This document shows positions 37,306-45,631 of a DNA stretch of 64,000 nucleotides, one piece after another (the first letter of the stretch is position 1; each line of letters begins with the position of its first letter). The translations under genes and the position numbers were made by a program. The stretch comes from TK10-74A sp965217625. GTDB lineage: Bacteria; Chloroflexota; Dehalococcoidia; Bin125. The stretch spans positions 2,170,001 through 2,234,000 of the forward strand of contig OZ244557.1 of assembly GCA_965217625.1 (NCBI GenBank), read 5' to 3'. The notes beneath the pieces were generated by a model, which was not told the DNA's origin, did no database searches, and worked only from the letters and a program-made list of their open reading frames with translations.

Positions 37306-37953
37306 ATGCGCAACGGCCCGACGTTCGTCCCGCTCGCGGTGGTCCTGATGCTGGCGCTCGCCCTCGTCGCGGCGGGCTGGGCCGCCGGAGGGCGCACTGT
37401 CACGGCCCAGGATGCGGAGTCGCGGGCGCCGGTGATCCAGCCCATCGCCGGCGGCTGGTCGCTGCTGGCCAACACCGGCCCCGCCACCGCGCCCGCCGAC
37501 CTGCTCGCGCCGATCGAAGATCTCGTGACGGCGGCCTTCACCTTCGACCCGATTCGGGATCGCTTCCGCGCCTACCGCCCGGACGCGCCGGCCCGGACCG
37601 ACCTCGTGCAGGTCGAGACGGGGGAGGCGCTGTGGGTCTTCGTGCCGCCCGACCGGCTCGACGGCGATATCGCGTTCCTGGAGGTGCCGGCGTCCGTGCG
37701 CGACCTGCCCGCCACGCTCGAGCCCGGCTTCACCCTCGTGGGCTGGACGGGGACCGACGGCCTGCGCATCTCCGAGGCGACGGAGGGGCTGCCCGTCCGC
37801 CGGGCCTACCAGTGGGAGGCGGCGTCGCAGCGGTACCGCACCTGGATCCCCAGCCTCCCGGCCTCCGCGCGCGATGATTTCCCCCTCGAATACGGCGCTG
37901 GCGTCTGGATCGACCTGGGCGGCGACGAATCCGTCGTCTGGATGCAGCGCTAG
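37306..37953 (+). CDS. Secreted hypothetical protein with two beta repeats
   Basis: 215 residues. N-terminal signal segment (PLAVVLMLALALVAAGWAAGG). Two related halves follow: GWSLLANTG ... FRAYRPDAP ... GEALWVFVPP, and FTLVGWTG ... YRTWIPSLP ... GAGVWIDLGG. Each pairs a W-rich opening strand with an aromatic closing strand, suggesting a duplicated small beta domain exposed outside the cell. Family not known to me. Its stop codon shares a CTAG with the stop of the convergent methyltransferase. Confidence 0.7.
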   Translation: MRNGPTFVPLAVVLMLALALVAAGWAAGGRTVTAQDAESRAPVIQPIAGGWSLLANTGPATAPADLLAPIEDLVTAAFTFDPIRDRFRAYRPDAPARTDLVQVETGEALWVFVPPDRLDGDIAFLEVPASVRDLPATLEPGFTLVGWTGTDGLRISEATEGLPVRRAYQWEAASQRYRTWIPSLPASARDDFPLEYGAGVWIDLGGDESVVWMQR

Positions 37954-38837
37954 ATTCCCGGGTCCTCGGAGCCGGGCTCGACCCCCGCGGCGAAGACGGT
38001 CTCCGGCGCCAGTCGATTCCGCATCACGGCGATCGCGTCCGGGTTCTCGTCGATCAGCAGGAAGCGGCGCCCCAGCCGCGCCGCGACCGCCCCCACCGTG
38101 CCGCTGCCCGCGAAGGGGTCGCAGACCAGGTCGCCGGGGTTGCTGGAGGCGCGGATGATGCGCTCCGCCAGCGCCTCGGGCTTCTGCGTGGGGTAGCCGG
38201 TGCGCTCGTGGCCGCGCGTCGGGACGACGGTGTGCCACCAAGTGTCGGTGGGCAGCTTGCCGCGCGCCGCCTTCTCGGGCCCCACCAGCCCCGGCGCCAT
38301 GTAGGGGATGCGGTCGATGTCGTCGCGGTTGAAGGTGTAGCGATCGGCGTCCTTCACGTAGAGCAGGATCGTGTCGTGCTTGGCGGGCCAGCGCCGCTTG
38401 GGCCGGCCGCCGTAGTCGTAGGCCCAGACGATCTCGTTGAGGAAGCAGTCGCGGCCGAAGATGCCGTCGCAGAGCACCTTGACGTAGTGCACCTCGCGCG
38501 CGTCGAGGTGCAGGTACAGCGAGCCGCCGGGCGCGAGCAGCCGCCGGATCTCCACCAGGCGCGGCTCCAGGAAGGCCAGGTAGTCGTCGAAGGTGTCGCC
38601 GTAGGCCCGGTCCGAGATCGTCTCGCTGCGGTAGCGCCGCCCGGCGAAGCCGGTGCGGTCGCCGTCGCGATCGGCGGTCGTGCGCAGGCGGCGCTGTCGG
38701 CGTGGCGCCCCGGTGTTGAACGGCGGGTCGGTGTAGACGAGGTCCAGGCAGGCGTCGGGCAGGGCCCGCAGGATGGGTAGGTTGTCGTGCGCGACGACCG
38801 TCCCGCCGGCGCGCAGGTCGAGACCGTGATCGGGCAT
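37950..38837 (-). CDS. Orphan DNA methyltransferase (beta class, N4/N6 amino)
   Basis: 295 residues. Motif IV TDPPFNTG (residues 36-43) precedes motif I DPFAGSGTVGAVAARLGRRF near residue 245, and a KPEALAERII segment lies just before motif I. This order is the beta class. NEIVWAYDYGGRPKRRWPAKHDTILLY is typical of CcrM/HinfM-like enzymes. No restriction gene is next to it, so it is probably a solitary methylase for regulation or for protection against other systems. Target sequence unknown. Confidence 0.88.
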   Translation of the reverse strand: MPDHGLDLRAGGTVVAHDNLPILRALPDACLDLVYTDPPFNTGAPRRQRRLRTTADRDGDRTGFAGRRYRSETISDRAYGDTFDDYLAFLEPRLVEIRRLLAPGGSLYLHLDAREVHYVKVLCDGIFGRDCFLNEIVWAYDYGGRPKRRWPAKHDTILLYVKDADRYTFNRDDIDRIPYMAPGLVGPEKAARGKLPTDTWWHTVVPTRGHERTGYPTQKPEALAERIIRASSNPGDLVCDPFAGSGTVGAVAARLGRRFLLIDENPDAIAVMRNRLAPETVFAAGVEPGSEDPGI

Positions 38838-38850
38838 CCCGGCGCGCCGG

Positions 38851-39588
38851 CTACTGCTCCGGACGCGGACGCGGCAGCTCCGACGTCTCGGGTTCGGCGT
38901 CCCCGCGGCGCTGCTGCTCGAAGCGCGCCTCGGCCGCTTCCTCGCGCTTGATCACCCGTTCCGCCTCCGCCTCCTCCAGCTCGTGCCCCAGCCCCTCCTC
39001 CGCCATCTGCTCGGGCGAGCGCTGGTCCACCTGCGCATCGAACGCGGCCGACAGCACCGAGTAGGTGCGCCCGCCGAGGTAGCTGAGCGGCTTGTACTCG
39101 TCGTCGGCGAGCGACCAGAGGCCGGTCTCGAAATCGAAGGCATCGGTGTCGGCCTGCGCCGCCATCACCCGCCCCACGAAGAGCGTGTGGTCGCCGGTCG
39201 TGTACGAATCGTGGACCGTGCACTCGATCCAGCCCACGCAGCCCTCCAGCAGCGGCGCGTCGCCGATCTTGCCCCGGAAGTAGGGCAGGCGGGAGCTGTC
39301 GAGCTTGTCGCCCTGCACCCCGCTCACCATGCCCAGCCACTGGGTGTGGTTGAGGATGACCTTGCTGGGGAAGTTGAGCGCGAACTCCTCCCCGAAGGTG
39401 ATCATGTCGTGGCTGTGCCGCGATTGGTGCACCGCGATCGCGATCAGCGGTGGGTCCACGCTGACCGGCATCGACCAGGCCACCGGCATGGCGTTGGGGA
39501 CGGCCTTCCAGCGCGTCGTGACGATGGCGACGGGCGCGCCGCCCAGCAGGCGGCGGGCGTCGAGGTCTTCCAGCTTGCGTCGGACCAT
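38851..39588 (-). CDS. Flavin reductase family protein (FMN-binding split barrel)
   Basis: 245 residues. The split-barrel core is residues ~10-180: APVAIVTTRWKAVPNAMPVAWSMPVSVDPPLIAIAVHQSRHSHDMI, then EFALNFPSK, a GDHTLFVGRVMAA strand, and PLSYLGGRTYSVL. Members bind FMN and either supply reduced flavin or reduce small substrates. The C-terminal ~50 residues are a Glu/Arg-rich helical extension. It is divergent from an acyl-CoA dehydrogenase gene. Confidence 0.87.
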   Translation of the reverse strand: MVRRKLEDLDARRLLGGAPVAIVTTRWKAVPNAMPVAWSMPVSVDPPLIAIAVHQSRHSHDMITFGEEFALNFPSKVILNHTQWLGMVSGVQGDKLDSSRLPYFRGKIGDAPLLEGCVGWIECTVHDSYTTGDHTLFVGRVMAAQADTDAFDFETGLWSLADDEYKPLSYLGGRTYSVLSAAFDAQVDQRSPEQMAEEGLGHELEEAEAERVIKREEAAEARFEQQRRGDAEPETSELPRPRPEQ

Positions 39589-39754
39589 GGTCCCCCCTCG
39601 TGTCGATCGCCGGGATCGAGCGTCTGGATCCGGCGGGTGGATCGAGCGTACCGCGCCCGGCCCGCGCCTGCGGCATTCCCCGCTGTGCGCCCGCGGTGAC
39701 GGCGGTATCCTCCCCGTAGCGCTAGCATGCGGGCGCAGTCATGAGGAGTGCAAC

Positions 39755-40951
39755 ATGGTTCAATTCGCCGACTCAGCCCCGGAAGCCGCGTTTCGCGACG
39801 AAGTGCGGACGTTCATCGAGGATTCCTACAATCCCCTGCGCGAGGCCATCCGCGTCGAGACGGCCGCCGCGGAGACCAAGGCCGACACCACGCCGACGAA
39901 GCGCAAGTGGCTGTCGACCCTGGCCGGGAAGGGCTGGATCGCGCCGGCCTGGCCCGTCGAGTACGGCGGGGCCGGCATGAGCGTGATGGAGCAGTTCGTC
40001 TACAACGAGGAGATGGCCGAGGGCGGCGTGGCCGGGCCCAGCGGCATCACGGTGGGCTTCATCGGCCCCACGATCATCACCCTGGGCACCGACGACCAGA
40101 AGCAGGAGCACCTGCCGCCCATCCTGCGCGCCGAGACGCAGTGGTGCCAGGGCTACTCCGAGCCGGGCTCCGGCTCCGACCTCGCCTCGCTGCAGACGCG
40201 CGCCGTCAAGGACGGCGACGACTGGGTGATCAACGGCGAGAAGATCTGGACCAGCAGCGCCCACGTCTCCGACTACATGGTGCTGCTGGCCCGCACCGAC
40301 CCCGACGCCCCCAAGCACAAGGGCATCACCTACTTCATCGTCGATATGCACGCCCCGGGCGTCGACGTGCGCCCGCTCGTCAACATGGCCGAGACGCACG
40401 AGTTCAACCAGGTCCACTTCGAGGACGTGCGCGTGCCCGGCCGCAACATCCTGGGCGAGGTCAACCGCGGCTGGTACGGCGCCGTCACCACGCTCGACTT
40501 CGAGCGCTCCAGCATTGGCTCCGCGGTGGGCATGGGCAAGCACGTCAAGACGCTGATCCGCGCCGCCCAGGAGCACCAGGGCAACGGCGTCTCGCAGCTC
40601 GGTCACCGCGCCGGCCTGCGCGTCGAGCTGGCCGACCGCTACCTGGAGTCGCAGATCGCGCGGCTGATCTCCTACCGCATCGTCACGATGCAGGCGCAGG
40701 GCCTGATCCCCAACCACGAGGCGTCGATGGGCAAGCTCTACGCCATGGAGCTCAACCAGCGCATCGCCTCGACCGCGATGCACGTCTTCGGCCTGCACGG
40801 CCAGCTCTGGACCGGCGAGGGGCGCGCTCCCCGCGGTGGGTCCTACAACTACGACTACATGCGCACGGTCGCCAACACGATCGAGGGCGGCACCAGCGAG
40901 ATCCAGCGCAACATCATCGCCGGGCGCGGGCTGGGCCTGCCGCGCTCCTGA
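39755..40951 (+). CDS. Acyl-CoA dehydrogenase
   Basis: 398 residues from ATG 39755, with GAGGAG six bases upstream. Visible parts: WCQGYSEPGSGSDLASLQT (flavin N5 and substrate contact), DDWVINGEKIWTSSAH, FDFERSSIG-type central helix, and the C-terminal TIEGGTSEIQRNIIAGRGLGLPR with the usual catalytic Glu context. Oxidises an acyl-CoA with electrons to ETF; chain specificity cannot be read. Only ~37% similar by eye to the first acyl-CoA dehydrogenase, so they are different subfamilies. Confidence 0.9.
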   Translation: MVQFADSAPEAAFRDEVRTFIEDSYNPLREAIRVETAAAETKADTTPTKRKWLSTLAGKGWIAPAWPVEYGGAGMSVMEQFVYNEEMAEGGVAGPSGITVGFIGPTIITLGTDDQKQEHLPPILRAETQWCQGYSEPGSGSDLASLQTRAVKDGDDWVINGEKIWTSSAHVSDYMVLLARTDPDAPKHKGITYFIVDMHAPGVDVRPLVNMAETHEFNQVHFEDVRVPGRNILGEVNRGWYGAVTTLDFERSSIGSAVGMGKHVKTLIRAAQEHQGNGVSQLGHRAGLRVELADRYLESQIARLISYRIVTMQAQGLIPNHEASMGKLYAMELNQRIASTAMHVFGLHGQLWTGEGRAPRGGSYNYDYMRTVANTIEGGTSEIQRNIIAGRGLGLPRS

Positions 40952-40972
40952 TCCGTCGAGAGGTGGGGGAGG

Positions 40973-41614
40973 ATGGAGGAGCCGTCGCCCGAAGGCCAGC
41001 CCGGGCGGACGCCGGCGCCCGGCGGTCTGCTGATCGATGACTGGCTGCCCGAGTTCGACGTCCGCGACCTCGCGACGGCGACGCTGCGCGGCTCCCCCGC
41101 GCACGCCTTCGCCGCCGCCCGCGAGATGAACGTGCTCGACGACACCCTGATTCGCGGGGTGGTCAGCCTTCGCGAAGCGCCCATGCGCATGCTCGACTGG
41201 TACCGCGGCGTGAAGCGCCCGCCCACGCAGCCGGGGCTCGTCACGTTCGAGACGCTCGCCCGCGGCGAGCGGGGCTTCGTGCTGCTGGGCGAGGACGCCT
41301 GCTCGCCGGACGGCCGGCTCGAGGTCGTGCTGGGCGCCGCCGGACGCCTCTGGACGGCCCACCCGATCTTCCGCGCCCTGACCGCCGACGAGTTCCGCGC
41401 CTACGACGTCGCCGGCGACGCCCGGGCGGTCCTGGGCCTGCGCAGCGAGCCCGCCGCCGACGGGCGCAGCCGCGTCGCCGTCGAGTTCCGGGTCGCGCCC
41501 ATCGGCCGGGCCGCGCGGCTGGCCTTCCGCGCCTACTGGACGGCGATCGGGCCCGCCTCGGGTCTCGTCCGCCGTCGCGCCCTGGATCGCCTCAAGCAGG
41601 AGTTCGAGGACTAA
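40973..41614 (+). CDS. Hypothetical protein, SRPBCC/START-like
   Basis: 213 residues, starting 22 bp after the acyl-CoA dehydrogenase. LLIDDWLPEFDVRDLATATLRGSPAHAFAAARE at the start, GFVLLGED.. and LEVVLGAAGRLW in the middle, and a C-terminal AFRAYWTAIGPASGLVRRRALDRL resemble SRPBCC proteins that bind a hydrophobic ligand in a deep pocket. It may serve lipid handling near the dehydrogenase, but this is only a guess from position. Confidence 0.7.
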   Translation: MEEPSPEGQPGRTPAPGGLLIDDWLPEFDVRDLATATLRGSPAHAFAAAREMNVLDDTLIRGVVSLREAPMRMLDWYRGVKRPPTQPGLVTFETLARGERGFVLLGEDACSPDGRLEVVLGAAGRLWTAHPIFRALTADEFRAYDVAGDARAVLGLRSEPAADGRSRVAVEFRVAPIGRAARLAFRAYWTAIGPASGLVRRRALDRLKQEFED

Positions 41615-41687
41615 GCTGCCCCGAGACGCAGCAGATGTCGGCTCCCCGGGGCACCTGACGGTCTCGCTCGGTGACGCTGGAAGTGTC

Positions 41688-41721
41688 TTCACCGCAACCG
41701 TGAGCCGGCGTACGGTAAGAT
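41688..41721 (+). promoter_or_regulatory. Possible promoter of the HipA-like/DUF3037 pair
   Basis: TTCACC (41688-41693), 17 bp, TACGGT (41711-41716) overlapping a second -10-like TAAGAT (41716-41721), 34-38 bp before the ATG. Confidence 0.3.
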
Positions 41722-41754
41722 CAATGCAGCGCCACCACAGCGGGACTTGCGACG

Positions 41755-42537
41755 ATGGCTGATGCTTGGGTCCCGGGCGGTGGCCGGGCCGTGAAGGTGG
41801 CCATCGGTGAGCTTGGAGGCGCGAGCGGCGCTTCGAATGCCGTGTTCGTCCTGACTTCGAGCTTGACGGAGTACATTGTCAAGACGACGAGTGCTGCAGC
41901 ACGGCTCGGGCCGTACGTCCCAGCGAACGAGGTGATCTGCGCGACACTCGCGGACATTCTCGATCTCCCCGTGCTTCCGTGGGACTTCATCCGCATGCCG
42001 GGGGGTGAGATCGGATTCGGTTCGCTTCGAATGCCGAGTCATCAATTCGCGATGATGAGCCCCGGGATCGTGGCGGACTTGGAGAACGCCGAGTTGTTCG
42101 GTGTGGTTGCACTATTCGACTTGTGGCTCTGCAACACAGACCGGCACCGGGGAAACCTGCTTGCTCGGAGGGCGAGAGGCGGGAAGTATCGGCTCCTCCT
42201 GAACGATCACAGCCATGCCCTCGTTCACGGACGCGCGTCCCCGGAGAATCTTGATGAGGTGTTCAAGAATCAGGTCCGCCCGGATCGCTTCTTCCGCTGT
42301 CCGGAACTGGTGAGCGGCGCCGAAGCGAACGCTCTCATGCGGGAGAAGCTCGACTTGATCGAGGGATTGCCGCTGACGACGATCGAGGAGGTCGTCAGTT
42401 CGCTGCCCGATGATTGGATGACTCGTCAGGACCAGCAAAGGGTGGCGAGCTTCATCCATCGCAGAAGCCGGGAACTTCGATCCCTCATGAATGGCGTCAC
42501 CGATCTGTTTCCCCGGATGAAGGGAGAGGTGTTGTGA
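41755..42537 (+). CDS. HipA-like kinase domain protein (HipA_2 type)
   Basis: 260 residues, half the length of classic HipA. The kinase core is recognisable: EYIVKTTSAAARLGPYVPANEVICATLADILDLPV (nucleotide-binding Lys and Glu), catalytic LWLCNTDRHRGNLL, and a metal-binding LLLNDHSHALV. No HipB-type helix-turn-helix gene lies beside it; the downstream partner is a DUF3037 protein, a pairing known for this subfamily. Composition is lower in GC than the surroundings, suggesting transfer. It may phosphorylate a translation factor or act in defence; unproven. Confidence 0.75.
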   Translation: MADAWVPGGGRAVKVAIGELGGASGASNAVFVLTSSLTEYIVKTTSAAARLGPYVPANEVICATLADILDLPVLPWDFIRMPGGEIGFGSLRMPSHQFAMMSPGIVADLENAELFGVVALFDLWLCNTDRHRGNLLARRARGGKYRLLLNDHSHALVHGRASPENLDEVFKNQVRPDRFFRCPELVSGAEANALMREKLDLIEGLPLTTIEEVVSSLPDDWMTRQDQQRVASFIHRRSRELRSLMNGVTDLFPRMKGEVL

Positions 42538-43319
42538 CTTCTGGCCAGTACCACGTCGTTCGATTCACGCCGGACCCGATCCGCGACGAGCCCCTCAACA
42601 TCGGTCTCGTAATGGTCGGTGAGTTCGAACCGCTCTTTGATTTTCCGGACGATGCGTTGGAGCGCGCGTCGCGATGGTGCTCGGCCCTGGACAAGGCGGG
42701 CTTCGTGGCTCTGCGGGATGACCTGCATGAGCTAGTGGAGAGGGCCCTCTCAATCCAGGCCGATCTCGGGGATGCGCTTGATCCTGGCTTCCTTGGCGAA
42801 CAGTTCGGTCCGCTGGCGGTCTCCGAGCCGAGGTGGGTCGACTTGGAGTCGCCGCGGCCCGCGGAGACGAAGCGGGTGTTCGACTTCCTCCTCTCTCGAA
42901 TCGTCAGCCCACCGAAGCCCGCCGTCTACGGTGGTCCCTCAGCCCACAGGAAGCTCGCTGAAGACGTGATCCGCTCAGTGAGACAGTTCCGGCCTGATGC
43001 GAGGCGCGGAGAGCGGCTCATCGGCCGGAGTCAACGAGAGTTCGAGGCCGACGTATTCGCGGGGGGCAGTCACCCGCTGGTCTTGTCGACGCTCGCGCTG
43101 AACTCCACACCACAAGCGATCAAGGCGGTGGAAGCGAAAGCGTTCCAACTCATCGACGTGGGCGCGTCGCTTGAGAATGCGCACCTCGTTGCGTGCTGTA
43201 GTTTTCCCGCGATCGATCCCAAGGGCGTGGCGAAGGCCTCCCGAATGATCCTGGATTCGATCGACGTGACGGTTGTTGCGCCCGACGAGGTTGCCCAACT
43301 CGCGTCACGTTCGAACTAG
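42534..43319 (+). CDS. DUF3037 family protein
   Basis: 261 residues from GTG 42534, which overlaps the kinase stop by 4 bp (GTGA) and has AAGGGAGAGG upstream. The DUF3037 start is YHVVRFTPDPIRDEPLNIGLVM, followed by mixed alpha/beta sequence with no membrane segment. DUF3037 often lies next to HipA_2-type kinases and may be its substrate, inhibitor or effector. Same lower GC as its partner. Convergent with larA; the two stop codons abut. Confidence 0.75.
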   Translation: MTSGQYHVVRFTPDPIRDEPLNIGLVMVGEFEPLFDFPDDALERASRWCSALDKAGFVALRDDLHELVERALSIQADLGDALDPGFLGEQFGPLAVSEPRWVDLESPRPAETKRVFDFLLSRIVSPPKPAVYGGPSAHRKLAEDVIRSVRQFRPDARRGERLIGRSQREFEADVFAGGSHPLVLSTLALNSTPQAIKAVEAKAFQLIDVGASLENAHLVACCSFPAIDPKGVAKASRMILDSIDVTVVAPDEVAQLASRSN

Positions 43320-44612
43320 TCACCCCGCCCGCGGGACGAGCTGCGGGATGGCCTGGAAGCCGTGCGGCAGGGCCAGCACGCGCGCCCGCTCCTCGGTGCG
43401 ACGCTCGTGCGCGGCGGCCAGCCGCGACACCGTCGCGCTCACGTCCGCGATCGGTTCCAGGTGCGTCGCCCGCACGCTGGCGTCGTCGAGCGCCGAGTAC
43501 AGGTGCAGCCGCGCCCGCTGCTGGACCGTGACCTGCATCTGCACCTGCCACTGGTCGATGCGATGAAAGTCCGGTTGCAGCATCTGCTCCATCGCCGCCG
43601 CCGGCGACGCCGCCGCGGCGAGCAGCTCGGCGTACTCCGCGCTGCCGAGGCCGTCGCGGCACTCGGCCGCCAGGATGATGTCGCCGCCGTCCCGCACGCC
43701 CAGCGCCGCCGACACGATGCCCTTCACCGACTGATACAGGTTCAGGTCGGCCGGATAGCCGCAGTTCGTCCCGACGACGATGTCGTACGGCTGCGCGATG
43801 GGGCGCAGGGCCTGGCGGTTGACCTGCGCGATGGCGGCGTCGTGCGCGGCCGCCAGCTCGCCGCAGAAGACGCCGGTCACGCGCTTCTGGGCGTCGAGCG
43901 TGACGTCGCAGAGGAAGTCGACCCCGGCGCGCAGGGCGATCCGCCGCACGTCCTCGAAGATCGGGTTGCCCTCCGTCACGCAGTAGGTCGCGTGCGGGTG
44001 GGCGAGGTTGGCGACGCCGTGGTTGCGCATGATGTTGTGCGCCGCCGCGACGCCGGGGAAGACGCCCTTGCCGCCGCCGCTGTAGCCCGCGAACAGGTGC
44101 GGCTCGACGAAGCCCGTGACGATGCGCACCGTGGCCTGCATGAAGGCCGCGTTGAGGTAGATGCCGCCGCGCGGCTCGCCCGGGTAGCGCTCGAGGAAGA
44201 TCTGCTGGTCGGGGTCGCGGGCGTCGTGCGCGATGGTGCGGTAGCGGGCGGTCACGGCGGGGCCCAGCAGCCCGTCGATCTGCGCGCGCGTCATCGGCGT
44301 GTGCAGGCCGCCGCCGACCAGCAGCGTGATCTGTCCGTCGGGGACGCCCGCCGAGGCCAGCGCCTCGAGCAGCGCCGGCGCGATGACCGTGCTCGGCACG
44401 GGGCGCGTGTTGTCGCTGAAGACGATCGTCACGTGGTCGTCGGGGGTGACGCGGCCGGCCAGCGGCGGCGCCCCGATCGGCGACGCGATCGCCGCCCGCA
44501 GCGCCCCCGGGAAGTCGGCCAGCGGCGGGCTGACGACCGGCTCCAGGACGTCGCTGCCGTCGGGCAGTTCCACGGGCAGTCCGCCGTCGCCGTAGGCAAG
44601 GTCCACGCGCAT
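43320..44612 (-). CDS. LarA-family nickel-dependent racemase/epimerase
   Basis: 430 residues. LarA/DUF2088 signature: an N-terminal VFSDNTRPVP, LLVGGGLHTPMT (first His), EPHLFAGYSGGGKGVFPG (second His and the Lys that carries the pincer cofactor), and AAHNIMRNHGVANLAHP (further His). LarA interconverts D- and L-lactate with a nickel-pincer nucleotide; paralogues act on other 2-hydroxyacids. The cofactor genes larB, larC and larE are not in the window, so the substrate and even holoenzyme formation need context. Confidence 0.85.
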   Translation of the reverse strand: MRVDLAYGDGGLPVELPDGSDVLEPVVSPPLADFPGALRAAIASPIGAPPLAGRVTPDDHVTIVFSDNTRPVPSTVIAPALLEALASAGVPDGQITLLVGGGLHTPMTRAQIDGLLGPAVTARYRTIAHDARDPDQQIFLERYPGEPRGGIYLNAAFMQATVRIVTGFVEPHLFAGYSGGGKGVFPGVAAAHNIMRNHGVANLAHPHATYCVTEGNPIFEDVRRIALRAGVDFLCDVTLDAQKRVTGVFCGELAAAHDAAIAQVNRQALRPIAQPYDIVVGTNCGYPADLNLYQSVKGIVSAALGVRDGGDIILAAECRDGLGSAEYAELLAAAASPAAAMEQMLQPDFHRIDQWQVQMQVTVQQRARLHLYSALDDASVRATHLEPIADVSATVSRLAAAHERRTEERARVLALPHGFQAIPQLVPRAG

Positions 44613-45001
44613 GGGGGCAGGATATCCGTTTGCGCCCCCGGCGTCCCGGCGCCCCCCGCCTGAGCGCCGCGGACCGCCGCCTCCCCATCGATCTGCCTCA
44701 TCGATCCGCGCATCGATTTCACGCTGGGATCACACGCCGCGGGAACCACGCCCCCCGCCCCCGCGTCCTGCTACCTGCAACGCAAATGCCGGGACACGGG
44801 GTGGTCGAACGCCCCGGCCCTCGCAAGCCGAGAGGAAGCAGTATCCGATGAGTGTGCCGCGGTTCGCCCGGCATCTTGTTGCCCGGCCCGGCGCCGCGGT
44901 CGCGCCCGCCCCGCGCCGGGGCGCCGATCGACCGCCGGCGCCACGCGGCGGCGACGGCCCGCCGGCGCAGCGGCGGCCTGGGTCGGCTGCCCGGCCGGTC
45001 G
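44613..45001. other. Gene-free strip upstream of larA
   Basis: About 390 bp with no convincing gene. It has three ATCGAT hexamers (44687-44692, 44700-44705, 44712-44717) spaced 13 and 12 bp, which could be an operator for the divergent larA or a methylation cluster. An 86-codon frame from ATG 44848 has GAGAGGAAG before it but is Arg/Pro/Ala-rich and runs 107 bp into the gene on the other strand, so I do not call it. Confidence 0.5.
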
Positions 45002-45631
45002 CTAGCGCGCTGCCGCGACGGCGCGCTCCCGCTCGAAGACGTACGTCTCGTGCACGTCCCGGACGGTCTCCTCGAACTCGGTGTAGCCCGACCGGATCAA
45101 CTGGATGAAGTCCTTCCGCGTGATCGCGCGGCGCGACCAGGCGCTGCCCTCGGGCAGGTCCTCCAGCTTGCCGGCCATGCCGTAGAGGAAGAGGTCGTAG
45201 CGCATGCTGCCCGGCGGCGCCGTGGTGTTCTCGTCGGTGGCCTCCTTCTCGAAGCGGGTGTGCTGCGTCCACTGTTTGAGGTTGATGCCCCACTGCCCCC
45301 GGCAGACCGGCTTCAGCCAGCGCCCCAGTTGCGCGCCCGGGCCGCCCCGCGCCGACGTGTCGCGCGCCGCGGCGTCGACGCCGAGCGCCGGGATGAGGAA
45401 GTGCGAATCGCCCTCGGCCCGGACCACGACCATCCGGTCCTTGTAGCCCAGGACCAGGAAGACGCGGTCGGTCTGGTCCAGCGGCGGCGTCTCATCCGAC
45501 TCGACAAGCCGGCCGACCCACTCGCCGCCGAGCTCCTTCTCGTACGTGAAGTGACGAATCCGTCTCCGTTCGGCCGCGATCTTCTGCTGGGCGGCCTGCA
45601 TCTCCGCCTCGTTGATACCGCCACCTTGCAT
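45002..45631 (-). CDS. Hypothetical protein
   Basis: 209 residues, starting with an ATG that overlaps the upstream MBL stop by one base (ATGA). The N-terminus is a short charged helix; the middle has RVFLVLGYKDRMVVVRAEGDSHFLIPALGVDAAARD, and the C-terminus KDFIQLIRSGYTEFEETVRDVHETYVFERE. No family, signal or membrane segment recognised. Translational coupling suggests it acts with the MBL hydrolase. Confidence 0.65.
   Translation of the reverse strand: MQGGGINEAEMQAAQQKIAAERRRIRHFTYEKELGGEWVGRLVESDETPPLDQTDRVFLVLGYKDRMVVVRAEGDSHFLIPALGVDAAARDTSARGGPGAQLGRWLKPVCRGQWGINLKQWTQHTRFEKEATDENTTAPPGSMRYDLFLYGMAGKLEDLPEGSAWSRRAITRKDFIQLIRSGYTEFEETVRDVHETYVFERERAVAAAR

Noticed and set aside
41755..42537. 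Complete hipBA toxin-antitoxin module
   Set aside because: The kinase is half the length of HipA and no HipB repressor gene is present.
44848..45108. An 86-codon frame with a good ribosome-binding site downstream of larA's start
   Set aside because: Low-complexity Arg/Pro/Ala content and a 107-bp overlap with the opposite-strand gene; no family resemblance.
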